In this document: piece by piece, positions 40,444 to 53,758 of the stretch
Numbering within the stretch: position 1 is the first letter of the stretch
How the letters are laid out: each line of letters begins with the position of its first letter
Assembly (NCBI GenBank): GCA_013791885.1
Contig: VMSZ01000068.1
Span: 18,055 to 82,054 of the forward strand
Direction of reading: 5' to 3'
Origin: Sulfurimonas sp.
GTDB taxonomy: Bacteria; Campylobacterota; Campylobacteria; Campylobacterales; Sulfurimonadaceae
DNA: 64,000 bases
Program-made: the position numbers and the translations under genes
The notes under the pieces: generated by a model
The model's database searches: none
What the model saw: the letters and a program-made list of their open reading frames with translations, nothing else
Told to the model about the DNA's origin: nothing

Positions 40444-41703
40444 TTATTTGAACTTCATCTGCGAAAATAGAGGTCTGCTCTGCACATCTTCATTCAGACA
40501 TCTCTCTCTCAGATTCTTTAAACTGTTGTACAGCTCATTCTCTTTTATAGGACTTCGTGAGAGCATATCATCCAAAAGACAGCCAAAAGCCCGAACTTCT
40601 ATTTTTTCATAACTATTGTTGTTTGCATCATAAAAACTTGCCGCTCCAAAATCACCCAGATAGCAAACGCTCTCTTCATTAATCAAGATATTATGTGCAT
40701 ACAAGTCACCATGCATAAGATTCTTTTCATGTAAATGCGCGGCAACCGAAGCGATGGACTTTGCCACTGCGTTTATAGTTTCTAAAGTAAATATCTGCGA
40801 CTCTTCATAAGTATCTCGTGTGCACGTCTCAAAATTTGGAGGATTTCCTAGATTAGAATAGCTAGTTGGTATACATTCTAAAAGCAAGCCTAAACGCTCC
40901 GGCTCTTTTATTTTTGCCAAAACTTTTATGAGATTTGGATGTTCGCCCATACTCAGGCAGGCATTCATCTCATCCTCTGCATAACCGTCACTTGTAATCG
41001 CACCTTTGAAAAGCTTGATTGCCACATTTTGTTGCAACTCTTCACAAGAGCCTTTAAATATCTCTCCGGAGGCACCGCTGCCTAAAAGTTCCCCAATTTG
41101 CAAATCTTTATAAGAGATTTCTTTATGAACAATTTTTGGACTCACGGAACAAGGATTACCTGAAAACGCAAGCCATGAAAGTTTTGGAAGTTGGAGCAGC
41201 CAAGAAGGCAACTCTTGCAGTTTGTTTGCTGAGAGACGGATGAGTTCGAGATTTTTACATTCTTTCATTGTTTGGGGTAATTCTGTGAGTTCATTTCCGG
41301 CTAAAGGAAATTTTTGCAGTTTTGTCAGTTTCCCTATGGAATCTGGCAATTTTTTGAGTTTATTGTCTGTGAGAATAAGCCAGCTGATACCAAGCGGCAA
41401 GATGTCTTCATCAAATTCTTCAATTTTATTCGCTTTAAAACCAAGCATAGTAAGATTTTCACATTCTCTAAACGCAGAGGGAACTTTTGTAAAATTATTG
41501 TTTGAAAAAAAGGCTATTTTTAAATTTTTAAATCTGTTTATCTCTTGTGGTATTTCACAAAGCTGATTATTACTCAGGTCCAAAATCTCCAAACTCTCAG
41601 CCAAGTTCAATATTTCCATGGGAAACGCAGTGAGGTTTTCAGAAATCTTGAGTTCTTTAATCCCTTGCAGTTCACCCGAGAGAAGTTGTTGTAAAGTATG
41701 CAT
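40444..41703 (-). CDS. leucine-rich-repeat protein kinase (LRR + Hanks-type Ser/Thr kinase)
   Basis: N-terminal LRRs (LEILDLSNNQLCEIPQEI, LTKLQKFPLAGNELTELPQTM), kinase IGELLGSGASGEIFKGSC, VAIKLF, HGDLYAHNILIN, LGDFGAAS. Confidence 0.92.
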   Translation of the reverse strand: MHTLQQLLSGELQGIKELKISENLTAFPMEILNLAESLEILDLSNNQLCEIPQEINRFKNLKIAFFSNNNFTKVPSAFRECENLTMLGFKANKIEEFDEDILPLGISWLILTDNKLKKLPDSIGKLTKLQKFPLAGNELTELPQTMKECKNLELIRLSANKLQELPSWLLQLPKLSWLAFSGNPCSVSPKIVHKEISYKDLQIGELLGSGASGEIFKGSCEELQQNVAIKLFKGAITSDGYAEDEMNACLSMGEHPNLIKVLAKIKEPERLGLLLECIPTSYSNLGNPPNFETCTRDTYEESQIFTLETINAVAKSIASVAAHLHEKNLMHGDLYAHNILINEESVCYLGDFGAASFYDANNNSYEKIEVRAFGCLLDDMLSRSPIKENELYNSLKNLRERCLNEDVQSRPLFSQMKFK

Positions 41704-41720
41704 GTCGGCCTTTGTAATTG

Positions 41721-42608
41721 TTAATTTGAAAGAAGATCCCTGAGTGTAATATGTGGACTTTTACCTTCAAGAAGTTCGTACACTTCTCTTGCAATAGGAA
41801 GATAAAGTTTTTTTTCTTTGGCAATGTCATACAATGCATAAGCCGTACCTATACCCTCTGCTACTTCACCTAACTCTTTGAGTATCTCTTCTTGCGTTTT
41901 CCCAGCAGCAAGCCCAAGTCCTACTCTGAAATTTCTGCTCATGGTTGAAGAAGCCGTTAAAAAGAGGTCTCCGGCTCCGCTAAGACCTACAAAACTCTCC
42001 TCTTTGGCTCCATATACCAAACCAAATCTCTGCATCTCTACCAAGCCTCTGGATATAAGAGAAGCAGCGGCATTTTTGCCTAAAGCTAAACCTTCACAAA
42101 CTCCTGCGGCAATTGCAATAACATTCTTGTAAGCACCTGCCACTTCCGCACCTACAACATCCGTTGAAGTATATACTTTTATAAAAGACGGGAAAAAAGA
42201 GGCAAATTCTTTACTCAACTCTTCATTATACGAATTGACAACAAGCGCTGTCGGAAGCGACTGCATTACCTCTGTTGCAAAAGAGGGGCCTGAGAGAAAA
42301 CAGATGTTTTCCTCCGGAACATATTCTGAATAAATCTCATTTAAAAATTTTCCGCTTTTAGCCTCTATTCCTTTTGCTGCAACGAGAATTTTTTGCCCAT
42401 TATAAATAAAATGTTCTTCCAGCCACGATGAAATTTGCTGTGCCGGTATGGCTATGACCAAATACTCCAATTTCAAAATATCTTCCAAAGAGACAAAATT
42501 TTTCATATCTCTTGGAGTTCGTGAAGTTATAAAGACTTCATTTTTTTCACTTAATGCGAATGCTAAAGCCGAGCCCCATTTACCAGCTCCAATTACCCCA
42601 ATTGACAT
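41721..42608 (-). CDS. gpsA: glycerol-3-phosphate dehydrogenase [NAD(P)+]
   Basis: IGVIGAGKWGSALAFAL, KNVIAIAAGVCEGL, GLSGAGDLFLTASS. Confidence 0.96.
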   Translation of the reverse strand: MSIGVIGAGKWGSALAFALSEKNEVFITSRTPRDMKNFVSLEDILKLEYLVIAIPAQQISSWLEEHFIYNGQKILVAAKGIEAKSGKFLNEIYSEYVPEENICFLSGPSFATEVMQSLPTALVVNSYNEELSKEFASFFPSFIKVYTSTDVVGAEVAGAYKNVIAIAAGVCEGLALGKNAAASLISRGLVEMQRFGLVYGAKEESFVGLSGAGDLFLTASSTMSRNFRVGLGLAAGKTQEEILKELGEVAEGIGTAYALYDIAKEKKLYLPIAREVYELLEGKSPHITLRDLLSN

Positions 42609-43299
42609 ATTTTCTGCTCCCTATTAATTTTTCAAATTCTTGAATATCTCTTTCATACCCTGTCACAATCAATATGTCGCCATTAATCAGCGAATTATGT
42701 TTGGCCTTGGATGAATAGATAAACTCGCGACTCATATCTGCATGCATAATATATAAAACCAAAATTCCCTTATACCTGCTCCAGTCAATATCTGCAGGAA
42801 ACTCACCGTGAAAATCGTCTGCTTTTTCCACTAAAATTTGTGCAATTTTAAGATCACTCTCTTCATATAAAATACTGTGTAAAACCTTTGTAGCAATCGG
42901 TTTTGTAATAATATTTGAAATAATATCTGCAGTTGTTTTTACTATAGGAATTACTTTATTTGCACCTGCCATCTCCAATTTATCAGCGCTCTCTTTGTTT
43001 GTAGCGAGCGCTACTATCATCAACTCTTTAAAGCTGGCGCGTAGAGAAATAGTTAAAAAAATATTTTGCGCATCATCTTCTAAAACACAAAAAGCAATAC
43101 ATCTGTTGTTATTTATAAGCTCTGCGACTTCATTCCATTCGTCACTCAAATCAAAGTTTTTAATTTTATACTTTTCATTTTCTGCATCTTTTACATCTAA
43201 AGAGTAAGTGTAAACCTTTTTGTACTTTTGTATGACGTTGTCTATAATTTCAGAGGCGTAATTATTAAAACCAAATACTAAAGCTGTTATATCTTTCAT
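42580..43299 (-). CDS. TrkA-N (RCK)-like regulatory protein
   Basis: NAD-binding-like fold with TrkA_C-like end (NSLINGDILIVTGYERDIQEFEKLIG); adjacent to channel gene. Confidence 0.75.
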   Translation of the reverse strand: MKDITALVFGFNNYASEIIDNVIQKYKKVYTYSLDVKDAENEKYKIKNFDLSDEWNEVAELINNNRCIAFCVLEDDAQNIFLTISLRASFKELMIVALATNKESADKLEMAGANKVIPIVKTTADIISNIITKPIATKVLHSILYEESDLKIAQILVEKADDFHGEFPADIDWSRYKGILVLYIMHADMSREFIYSSKAKHNSLINGDILIVTGYERDIQEFEKLIGSRKYVNWGNWSW

Positions 43300-44861
43300 A
43301 TTTTACTCTTTGAATGAAGATTTGTCTCAAACTCTTGAATAAAAACTCTGTTTCCTATCACAAGCAGATAATCGCCCTCTTCTAAAAATATATCATCAAG
43401 AGGATTAAAATAAAAATGTCCACTCTCTTTTTTATAAATACCGAGAATAACAACTCGATAGCGTTTATTATCAAGTTCTCCGATAGAGCTGCAGTTGACC
43501 AAAATTCTTTCTGTAATTATTATCTCATCAATATTGATGCTTGACTGCTCGTTTCTAAGCTCATGTATTGCTTCAAACGCAACCGGCTGGCCTACTAGCT
43601 CTTTTGTTATCATGCCGACAAGTTCTTGAGGATAAATAACCTCGTTAATTCCGGCATATATAAGCTTCTTACGGTTCGTTTCATTCATAAGTAAAGACAA
43701 AATAAAAATTTCTTTATTTATTGAGCGTACCGTCAGTGCTGTATATACATTTTCAACATCATCATTTCTTAAACACAAAATAGCCGCGACCTGAGTACTT
43801 ATATCCATATTGAGTTTATGATAACTCTCTATACTGCCCGGATTATAGTGAAGTGCGGTAAAGCCGTCTTTTTTAGCATTTTCTACACGAGAGTACTCTT
43901 CATCGAGAACAATAATATCTTTATGTTGATTTCTGAGCAGCATAGCTACTTCTCTTGCAACATCTTCATATCCGCATATAAGATAAAATTTCTTGATATT
44001 AGAAATATCTTCGATTGTTTTCATCTCCCTGATTTCATCGAGTTTTTCTGTAAACGCAGAAACAAACAATGAAGTTGTAAACGCAAGCACAGCAATTCCT
44101 GCCGTAATTACTAACATTGCCACAAATCTGCCCTCGTCAGTTATAGGAGTAATATCTCCATAACCAACAGTAGAAATTGTCACAACAGACCAGTAAATAG
44201 CCTCATAGAGAGTGTTTATGGGTGAGTCTGGGTTGTTCGCTTCCATCACATAAATAAGTACGGAGGAGACAAAAATAACTATGGAAGAGAACATGGCAAG
44301 CGTTAAAAATTCAAACTTTTTCGTAGCTAAAACAGAAGCAAGGGTTTGAAAGCTTTTCGTGTATCTAAAGAGTTTGAAAACGCGAAAAAGAATAAAAATA
44401 CGAAGCAGTCTAAGTTCATGAAAGAATGGTAATACAGCCAATAAATCTATAATAGCCCGTAAGGAAAAAATATATGAAAACTTTGTTGCAGCTACATTTC
44501 TCAGAGCTTTATAGAGATTAAAATCTCTGCCGATAAAAGAGTCATATTCATATCTGTTTATTATAATTTTAGAAACGCTGCTGTTTACCCATAATCTTAA
44601 AAGATACTCTATAAGAAAAATAAGTGAAATAATGTAGCTGTTAAAGTAGATTAGGCTCTCATCAAGATCATGCTTTACTTCTCCAATTAAAATGGCAATA
44701 CTTGCAAAAATAAGCATTATCATCGTAATGTCAAAGTATTTTTTATACTTGTAGCTGTCTTCTTCTAAAAGATTATAAAAAAAACGCTTTTGCTTCTGAT
44801 AGCTCTTAGATCCGTCTATGGAATAAGAAGCATCAATGACTAAGCGTTTTAGAAAATTCAT
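43296..44861 (-). CDS. six-TM potassium channel with C-terminal RCK (TrkA-N/TrkA-C) domain
   Basis: S4-like RLLRIFILFRVFKLFRYTKSF; selectivity filter TISTVGYGDITP; RCK region. Confidence 0.92.
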   Translation of the reverse strand: MNFLKRLVIDASYSIDGSKSYQKQKRFFYNLLEEDSYKYKKYFDITMIMLIFASIAILIGEVKHDLDESLIYFNSYIISLIFLIEYLLRLWVNSSVSKIIINRYEYDSFIGRDFNLYKALRNVAATKFSYIFSLRAIIDLLAVLPFFHELRLLRIFILFRVFKLFRYTKSFQTLASVLATKKFEFLTLAMFSSIVIFVSSVLIYVMEANNPDSPINTLYEAIYWSVVTISTVGYGDITPITDEGRFVAMLVITAGIAVLAFTTSLFVSAFTEKLDEIREMKTIEDISNIKKFYLICGYEDVAREVAMLLRNQHKDIIVLDEEYSRVENAKKDGFTALHYNPGSIESYHKLNMDISTQVAAILCLRNDDVENVYTALTVRSINKEIFILSLLMNETNRKKLIYAGINEVIYPQELVGMITKELVGQPVAFEAIHELRNEQSSINIDEIIITERILVNCSSIGELDNKRYRVVILGIYKKESGHFYFNPLDDIFLEEGDYLLVIGNRVFIQEFETNLHSKSKI

Positions 44862-46286
44862 TTACCCTAGTTTCACTTTAAGGATGTCATTAACAGCTTG
44901 CGGATTAGCGCTGCCTTTACTCTCTTTCATGACCTGCCCGACAAAGAAACCAAAAAGTTTATCTTTTCCGCCTTTGTATTCTGCCACCTTGTCACCGTTT
45001 GCTGCGATGATTGCGTCACAGATTGTCTCAAGTGCACCGGTATCACTCACCTGTTTCAAACCAAGTGCATCAATTACACCATCAACATCAAGATTCTCTT
45101 CCATCAGTCTGTCTAAGACCTCTTTAGCAGCTTTTCCACTAATAGTACCGTCTTCAATACGTTTGACTAAATGTCCAAGTTTCTTAGCATCTACATGAGA
45201 ATTTGTAATATTCACTTCTCCCTTAAGACGCCCTTGAAGTTCTACCGTCAGCCAAGTAGTCGCGTTTTTGGCAGAAATTCCCTCTTGCATCATTGCTTCA
45301 AAGAAATGCGCCATTTCAACCGATGAAGTTATAACACTTGCGTTATACTCGTTCATTCCGTACTCTTGGACAAATCTGGATTTTTTCTCATCTGGAAGTT
45401 CCGGAATTTTAGAATAGACAGAGATCATCTCGTCTGTTACAACTGCTTTAAGAAGATCAGGTTCTGGAAAATATCTGTAATCAGCCGCTTCTTCTTTTCC
45501 GCGCATAGAACGGGTTTCTTGTTTTGTCTGGTCAAAAAGTCTTGTCTCTTGGCAAATTTCGCTCTCATAAACGCCGTCTTCCCAAGCCTCTATCTGACGG
45601 GCAACTTCAAGTTCAATTGCTTTTTCAATAAATTTAAAAGAGTTAATATTCTTGATTTCAACACGAGTATAAAGTTTTTCATCGCCTTTTGGGCGGATAG
45701 AGACATTGACGTCTACACGAAAACTCCCTTCTTGCATATTCGCATCGCCTATATCTAGGTAACGAATGATTGAGTGAAGCTTTTTAAGATACAAAATTAC
45801 CTCTTCGGAACTTCTCATGTCCGGTTCAGAAACTATCTCAAGCAGAGGTGTTCCAGCACGATTTAAATCAACTTTGGAGATATCACCCTCATGAATGTTT
45901 TTTCCAGCATCTGCTTCAATATGTGCACGGTTAATTCTGATGATTTTGTGACTTCCGTCTTCAAAATCAATCTGTAATTTTCCATGTTCAACTACAGGAG
46001 TGTAGAGTTGTGTAATCTGATATGCCGATGGAGAGTCAGGATAAAAATAGCTCTTTCTATCAAAGAAAGAAGTTCTGTTTATAGTAGCATCTATTGCAGT
46101 TCCAAGCATGACAGACTTATGCAATACTTCTTTATTTAAAACAGGTAATGCACCCGGAAGCGCCAAACATGTTGGACAGGTATTAGTATTTTGTTTGTGA
46201 TTAAAACTTGTTGGGCACGAGCAAAAAAGTTTAGTTTTTGTGTTAAGTTGTACGTGGACTTCAAGACCGATAACTATTTCGAACAT
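44862..46286 (-). CDS. gatB: aspartyl/glutamyl-tRNA(Asn/Gln) amidotransferase subunit B
   Basis: [42 protein letters not shown]. Confidence 0.97.
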   Translation of the reverse strand: MFEIVIGLEVHVQLNTKTKLFCSCPTSFNHKQNTNTCPTCLALPGALPVLNKEVLHKSVMLGTAIDATINRTSFFDRKSYFYPDSPSAYQITQLYTPVVEHGKLQIDFEDGSHKIIRINRAHIEADAGKNIHEGDISKVDLNRAGTPLLEIVSEPDMRSSEEVILYLKKLHSIIRYLDIGDANMQEGSFRVDVNVSIRPKGDEKLYTRVEIKNINSFKFIEKAIELEVARQIEAWEDGVYESEICQETRLFDQTKQETRSMRGKEEAADYRYFPEPDLLKAVVTDEMISVYSKIPELPDEKKSRFVQEYGMNEYNASVITSSVEMAHFFEAMMQEGISAKNATTWLTVELQGRLKGEVNITNSHVDAKKLGHLVKRIEDGTISGKAAKEVLDRLMEENLDVDGVIDALGLKQVSDTGALETICDAIIAANGDKVAEYKGGKDKLFGFFVGQVMKESKGSANPQAVNDILKVKLG

Positions 46287-46351
46287 AAGTTTCCTTAATT
46301 AAAAAAAATAATAGATTTTTGATTTTATCCAATTAAAGCTTTAAAAGCTTT

Positions 46352-46615
46352 TTACTTCTGTGTGTTAGAGTGGATTTTTTCTAAAAGTTCTGTCTGTTTT
46401 TTTGTCTCTTCCAAACGCTGTTTATTGACAGAAAATGCATCAAGAGCCAAGATAAGAAAAAGTGAGATTATAACGTAGAGTATTGTGATGAAAAACGCAA
46501 GGCCAAAACCTAAAACGAGGAAGATGTTAAAAGTTATAAGAGCACCAAAGAGCACGATAGCCCATGATGCTCCAAGCAAAAAGTTTATGATTCTCTCGAA
46601 CATATCTTTTTGCAT
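46352..46615 (-). CDS. small two-TM membrane protein upstream/downstream of atpB, unknown
   Basis: 87 aa, hydrophobic central region, coiled-coil-like C-terminus; 9 nt from atpB stop. Confidence 0.7.
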   Translation of the reverse strand: MQKDMFERIINFLLGASWAIVLFGALITFNIFLVLGFGLAFFITILYVIISLFLILALDAFSVNKQRLEETKKQTELLEKIHSNTQK

Positions 46616-46624
46616 GTGTACGAC

Positions 46625-47299
46625 CTAGTGATCGTCTACAGCGATAGCACCACCAAGGTAAACGTAAGTAAGCATCATAAAGATGAAAGCTTGTAAAAAC
46701 GCCATAAATGTAAGAAGTGCAAATGGAATCATTGGTAACAACCAAGGAGCCAGCATCAAAATAACCATCAAGAACATATCGTCACCCTTAACATTTCCAA
46801 AAAGACGGAAGCTAAGTGAAACTAAACGTGAGAAGTGAGAAACTATCTCGATTGGAAACATTAACCAGTATAACCACCAAACAGGCCCAAGAAAATGCTT
46901 GAAGTATTTAATAACACCCTGCTCTTTGATACCAACATAGTTGTAGTAAACAAATACAACTAAAGCTAACGTAAGAGGCATTTCTAAAAATGCAGTAGGA
47001 GCTTCAAAACCTGGAATAACACCAATTAAGTTTGCTATACCGACAAAAAGACCGATAGTAGCAACTAGAGGAAGATAGCGACTCGCATTCTCTTTACCCA
47101 TAACATCCGTTCCCATTTTTAAAACGCCGCCAACGTATGCTTCCATAACGTTTTGTGCGCCTCTTGGGACAAGTTGAAGATTTGACATCGCCATTTTTAC
47201 TATTAGTATTGCAATACCTGCAGATAGTAACATGTGTGTCACATACATAAATGTCTTATCGTGAGAGATAAGGCCGAAAAAAGTAAACAATTCACCCAT
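46625..47299 (-). CDS. atpB: F0F1 ATP synthase subunit a
   Basis: SFRLFGNVKGDDMFLMVILMLAPW...FMAFLQAFIFMMLTYVYLGGA. Confidence 0.96.
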   Translation of the reverse strand: MGELFTFFGLISHDKTFMYVTHMLLSAGIAILIVKMAMSNLQLVPRGAQNVMEAYVGGVLKMGTDVMGKENASRYLPLVATIGLFVGIANLIGVIPGFEAPTAFLEMPLTLALVVFVYYNYVGIKEQGVIKYFKHFLGPVWWLYWLMFPIEIVSHFSRLVSLSFRLFGNVKGDDMFLMVILMLAPWLLPMIPFALLTFMAFLQAFIFMMLTYVYLGGAIAVDDH

Positions 47300-47388
47300 A
47301 GGTGTGCTCCCTTGTCTAAAAATTTACGAGATTATAGTCTAACTAGCATTAAATTATTATAATAAACGATGCTTTTTTAAAGATTTAC

Positions 47389-48417
47389 TTATCTTTGTTT
47401 ACTTTTGTCAGCAATTTTCTTTGCAGAAAAGTTCTTATTTGCAATATTTTCTAAAAATACCGTTGCATACGAGCCTTTTGGAAGCGTAAACGCAATGTTA
47501 AAAATTGAAAAATTTTTATTGTAGTTATAGACAACATCTTTTGGAAAAACGATTGCTTCACGTCTGAGACCTTTTTCATACAAAAACTCATCATCGTATT
47601 TCTCTTCAATCTCTCTTGCTTCATCTCTCGCACGAAAAACACCTCTTCCGCACAACAGACCTGTCGGAACTACTTTTTTATCTTCAAAATCTTTTTGCGG
47701 TACATTTTTTGGAGTAAAAAGTTTGCCGTCATTTGCAAGATAAATATCTCCGTTTAAAAGCATAAAGTTCCCCTCATTTTGTTCGCGGCTTAGGAGTACT
47801 CTTTCTCTGAGCCATTCGTTAAAAAACTGGCTTTGGTAGATAGAAATAAGAAACTTTTTGACTTTCGTGTCTTCAATATGAAGCTCTCCGCTTATCATCT
47901 CTTTTGCCTGCTCGATTGAATCTTCATCGCGTCCGAATCTTTGGTACCCAAAATAGTTTGGCATTCCTACTTTTTCAGCTTTTCTTGCAAGCTTTTCAAT
48001 TTGTCCCGCTTCAATAGGCTCTACTCCAAAAAGATTGATACTAAAACGGTTGCCCACTAAATCTCCCATTCTAATAGAATGAGTATGACGCATAGATTTT
48101 AAAATTTTTATCTGAGGATGTTTAAATTTTTTAATTGCGTTTTCATATTTTGCTTCAACAGAGATGTATTGCGTAGTTGTCGCATGTTTGTCTTTAAGAC
48201 CTGCGTAACCGATTTTCTCAGCCGGAAGATTTAAAAACGCAGCAAATTCTGCAATCATATCCCAAGTTGTGAGTTCCACTTTTCTTACAAGCAAAACTAA
48301 AAAATTTCCTCTTCCTTTATATTCCAAACCTATCTCGTCAACTATGAAATCTTTTTGGTTTTGCTCAAACGTAAACTTTATCTCTTTATTTTCGTGTAAA
48401 TATTCTCTATTCATCAT
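47389..48417 (-). CDS. truD: tRNA pseudouridine(13) synthase
   Basis: GYAGLKDKHATTTQYIS catalytic Asp motif; NYFGYQRFG. Confidence 0.95.
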   Translation of the reverse strand: MMNREYLHENKEIKFTFEQNQKDFIVDEIGLEYKGRGNFLVLLVRKVELTTWDMIAEFAAFLNLPAEKIGYAGLKDKHATTTQYISVEAKYENAIKKFKHPQIKILKSMRHTHSIRMGDLVGNRFSINLFGVEPIEAGQIEKLARKAEKVGMPNYFGYQRFGRDEDSIEQAKEMISGELHIEDTKVKKFLISIYQSQFFNEWLRERVLLSREQNEGNFMLLNGDIYLANDGKLFTPKNVPQKDFEDKKVVPTGLLCGRGVFRARDEAREIEEKYDDEFLYEKGLRREAIVFPKDVVYNYNKNFSIFNIAFTLPKGSYATVFLENIANKNFSAKKIADKSKQR

Positions 48418-48436
48418 CTCTTTATTTCCTTTATAT

Positions 48437-49247
48437 TTATAACTGTAAAAATTTCAACTCTTTTGATGCTTTTGCTATATCTTTTTTAATTGCGTTTTTT
48501 AAATCTTCTAAATTATCAAACTTCTCGTTGCTTCGCAAAAACGCAACAAAACTTATGGAGGCTTTCTCTTTACAGACAACCTCTCCATCGAGAACATGTG
48601 ACTCTATTGCAAAAGAGCCGTCTGTTGTCACTCTGTGTCCAATGAAAGAAACAGAAGGATGATAATGTTCTTCATCATCTATTCGCGTAAGTGTTGCATA
48701 AACGCCCTCTTTTGGTATTAAAAAGCCGTCTGTTTCAATGTTTATCGTTGCCACCAAGTCTGTTTTTCCAATTCCCTGACCACTTACGTGTTTACCACGA
48801 ATAGTGTAGTTATGTCCCAAAAATGCATTTGCACCTTTAATGTCGCCAATTTTTAGTTTTGCCCGTATTTTATGAGAGTGAACAGAATCTCCATGGTGAG
48901 ACACCTCTTCAACAACTATAACTTCACCATCAAAAAGAGTTTTCAAATCAGAAAACGAGTACTTTCTGTCTTTGCCAAAATGAAAATCATAACCGACAAC
49001 TATTTTTTGCAGTTTTGGAAACTTCTCTTTTAAAAGCGTTATAAAACCTTCCCCATTAAGATGTCTAATAGTGTCAAGTTCTATGTACATAATAGTATGA
49101 TGTGAAAAATGTTCCCGCTCTTTTTTTGGAGTCAAATTAGCATAACCCGTCTCTATCACAACTATAGTCCCCGCTTCTCCAAGCTCAGAAAAAAGATGCT
49201 GATGCCCGATATGCATCCCGTCAAAACCGCCGATTGCAATGGCGGTG

Positions 49248-49276
<29 letters not shown>
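48437..49276 (-). CDS. ribF: bifunctional riboflavin kinase/FAD synthetase
   Basis: AIGGFDGMHIGHQHLF, VVGYDFHFGKDRK, GQGIGKTDLVATIN. Confidence 0.88.
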
Positions 49277-51915
<2,639 letters not shown>

Positions 51916-51931
51916 CTAGCAAAAAAGAGCT

Positions 51932-53281
51932 TTAAACTTTAGTATCCAGCCAGCTTCTTTTTTGGTAGATGTAGTAATACATTAAACCCTTCAAGAGCGT
52001 TTCTACATTCATAATAACAAAAATCGCGATGATTCCAAAACCCGTTTTGTAGGCAATATAAGAGGGAATAACTCGAAATATCCATAGTGAAGCCACGTTT
52101 ATTTTCAAAGTTGTTTTTGTAGCCCCGGCACCTCTGAGTGCGGCAGAGTAAACAAAAGAGATTGCCAAGGGTATCTGCGCAAGACCAACAAGAATGAGGT
52201 AAAAAGAGGCAACTTTAATAGTCTCTGAGTCTTGTGTGAAAAAACTGACCAAAAACTCTGGAAAAAGTATGAGAAAAACACCAACACTTCCCATAAAAAC
52301 ATAAGCAACTCTGCCGCTTATTATTCCCATCTTGTAAGCTTTCTCTTTATCTTTTGCACCTAAATTCATCCCGACAAGCGCCATAGCCGCAATTGAAAAG
52401 CCAAAACCGGGCATAAACGCAATACCCTCGATGCGTAAGCCAACCTGATAGCCCGCAAGTTCCGCTGTTCCGTATGCGGTGATGATGGAAACAAAAACCA
52501 AAAAAGAAAGACTCGAAATCCCACGTTCCAAAGCCGCACTCCAACCAATATGGTATGCACGAATCATATCTTTTACTCGGATGATTGGTAGGAGTTTTAA
52601 TTTTGAGTGAGGAAGTTTGAGAAGAAAAAAGTAGGCAAGAACATTAAAGCCGTAAGCTATGATTGTTGCATAAGCCGCACCTTCTATGCCAAGCGCGGGA
52701 AATCCAAAATGTCCAAAAATCAGAACATAATTTAAAAAAGCATTCAAAGCGGCGGAAAAAAGTTTGATGTAAAGGGAGCTTTTCGTATCCCCTGCGGCCG
52801 AGAGTGCATTAAACAAAAGTGTGTCTATGAAGATTAGTACAAAACCAAGAGCCAAAATCTTAAAGTAGAGTGCACCCTGTATGATAACTTCAGCTTCTGC
52901 TCCCATAATCGCATACATTCTATCAGCGTAAATATAAACAATAATGCTCACAAAAACTGCCAAAACAGTTGCAAAAAGTCCAAGAGAATACAAAAGTGAT
53001 GAAGCTCTTTTTGTACGCCCCTCTCCGATGAAACGCGAGATGAGTGCATTACCTCCTACTACATAAAGTGTCATTAAAACATTGATGACCATCATAAACT
53101 GCATACTCATACCAACGGCTGCAAGAGCGTAAACGCTTACCATTCCAACCATTATCATATCTATGAGGATTTGAAGTATGTCTACGAGGTGCTTTAACGC
53201 CGCCGGAATTGCGAGAGAAAATACTTTTTTTGTGTCAGAGGAGATTAGCTTTGGAAAAATTGGGATACCTCTTGCATACAT
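51932..53281 (-). CDS. MATE family efflux transporter
   Basis: 12-TM MatE pattern; GNALISRFIGEG, ALRGAGATKTTLKIN; N-terminus overlaps next gene, start uncertain. Confidence 0.9.
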   Translation of the reverse strand: MYARGIPIFPKLISSDTKKVFSLAIPAALKHLVDILQILIDMIMVGMVSVYALAAVGMSMQFMMVINVLMTLYVVGGNALISRFIGEGRTKRASSLLYSLGLFATVLAVFVSIIVYIYADRMYAIMGAEAEVIIQGALYFKILALGFVLIFIDTLLFNALSAAGDTKSSLYIKLFSAALNAFLNYVLIFGHFGFPALGIEGAAYATIIAYGFNVLAYFFLLKLPHSKLKLLPIIRVKDMIRAYHIGWSAALERGISSLSFLVFVSIITAYGTAELAGYQVGLRIEGIAFMPGFGFSIAAMALVGMNLGAKDKEKAYKMGIISGRVAYVFMGSVGVFLILFPEFLVSFFTQDSETIKVASFYLILVGLAQIPLAISFVYSAALRGAGATKTTLKINVASLWIFRVIPSYIAYKTGFGIIAIFVIMNVETLLKGLMYYYIYQKRSWLDTKV

Positions 53282-53517
53282 ACGATGAGTTCTTCTTTTG
53301 TCTCAAACTCTAAAACTTTTTTATTTTTTATATCATCGCCCGGCTGAGTGTAATCAAATACAAGAATATAGCGCAAAAGCTTTACTTTCTCACCATATAA
53401 ATCAACCCATTCCAAACTCATCTCTGCGACTTCTCCATGCATGTCTACAACTACAGCAGGGTAAAGTCTTACAAGATTTTGGAGTGATATATCTCCTATT
53501 TTAGATTTATAAATCAT
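53245..53517 (-). CDS. hypothetical protein
   Basis: 90-aa ORF in operon-like arrangement. Confidence 0.6.
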   Translation of the reverse strand: MIYKSKIGDISLQNLVRLYPAVVVDMHGEVAEMSLEWVDLYGEKVKLLRYILVFDYTQPGDDIKNKKVLEFETKEELIVCMQEVSQFFQS

Positions 53518-53758
53518 TTTCTTCCTTATTCAAACTCTTATTCATCTCACCGCGCTGCATTTTCATAAACGCAAGAAAACCAAAAATGGTTCCGACTATA
53601 ATAAAAAAAGCTCCAAGCATATCGTCTCTTACATAAGCCATAATCATCCAACACAAATCAGCAAATAGGTACACTATAACTGCCTGGTATATCCGTCCTT
53701 TATACGTCAAATAGGCACCGATATTTAAAAGTAAACCACCCAGAATTGCAAACGTCAT
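53507..53758 (-). CDS. small membrane protein, unknown
   Basis: 83 aa with 2-3 hydrophobic segments, overlaps neighbours. Confidence 0.65.
   Translation of the reverse strand: MTFAILGGLLLNIGAYLTYKGRIYQAVIVYLFADLCWMIMAYVRDDMLGAFFIIVGTIFGFLAFMKMQRGEMNKSLNKEENDL

Noticed and set aside
46320-46350. AAAGCTTTAAAAGCTTT palindromic tract between gatB and the small membrane gene
   Set aside because: AT-rich low-complexity sequence, weak stem; could be a minor terminator but not supportable.
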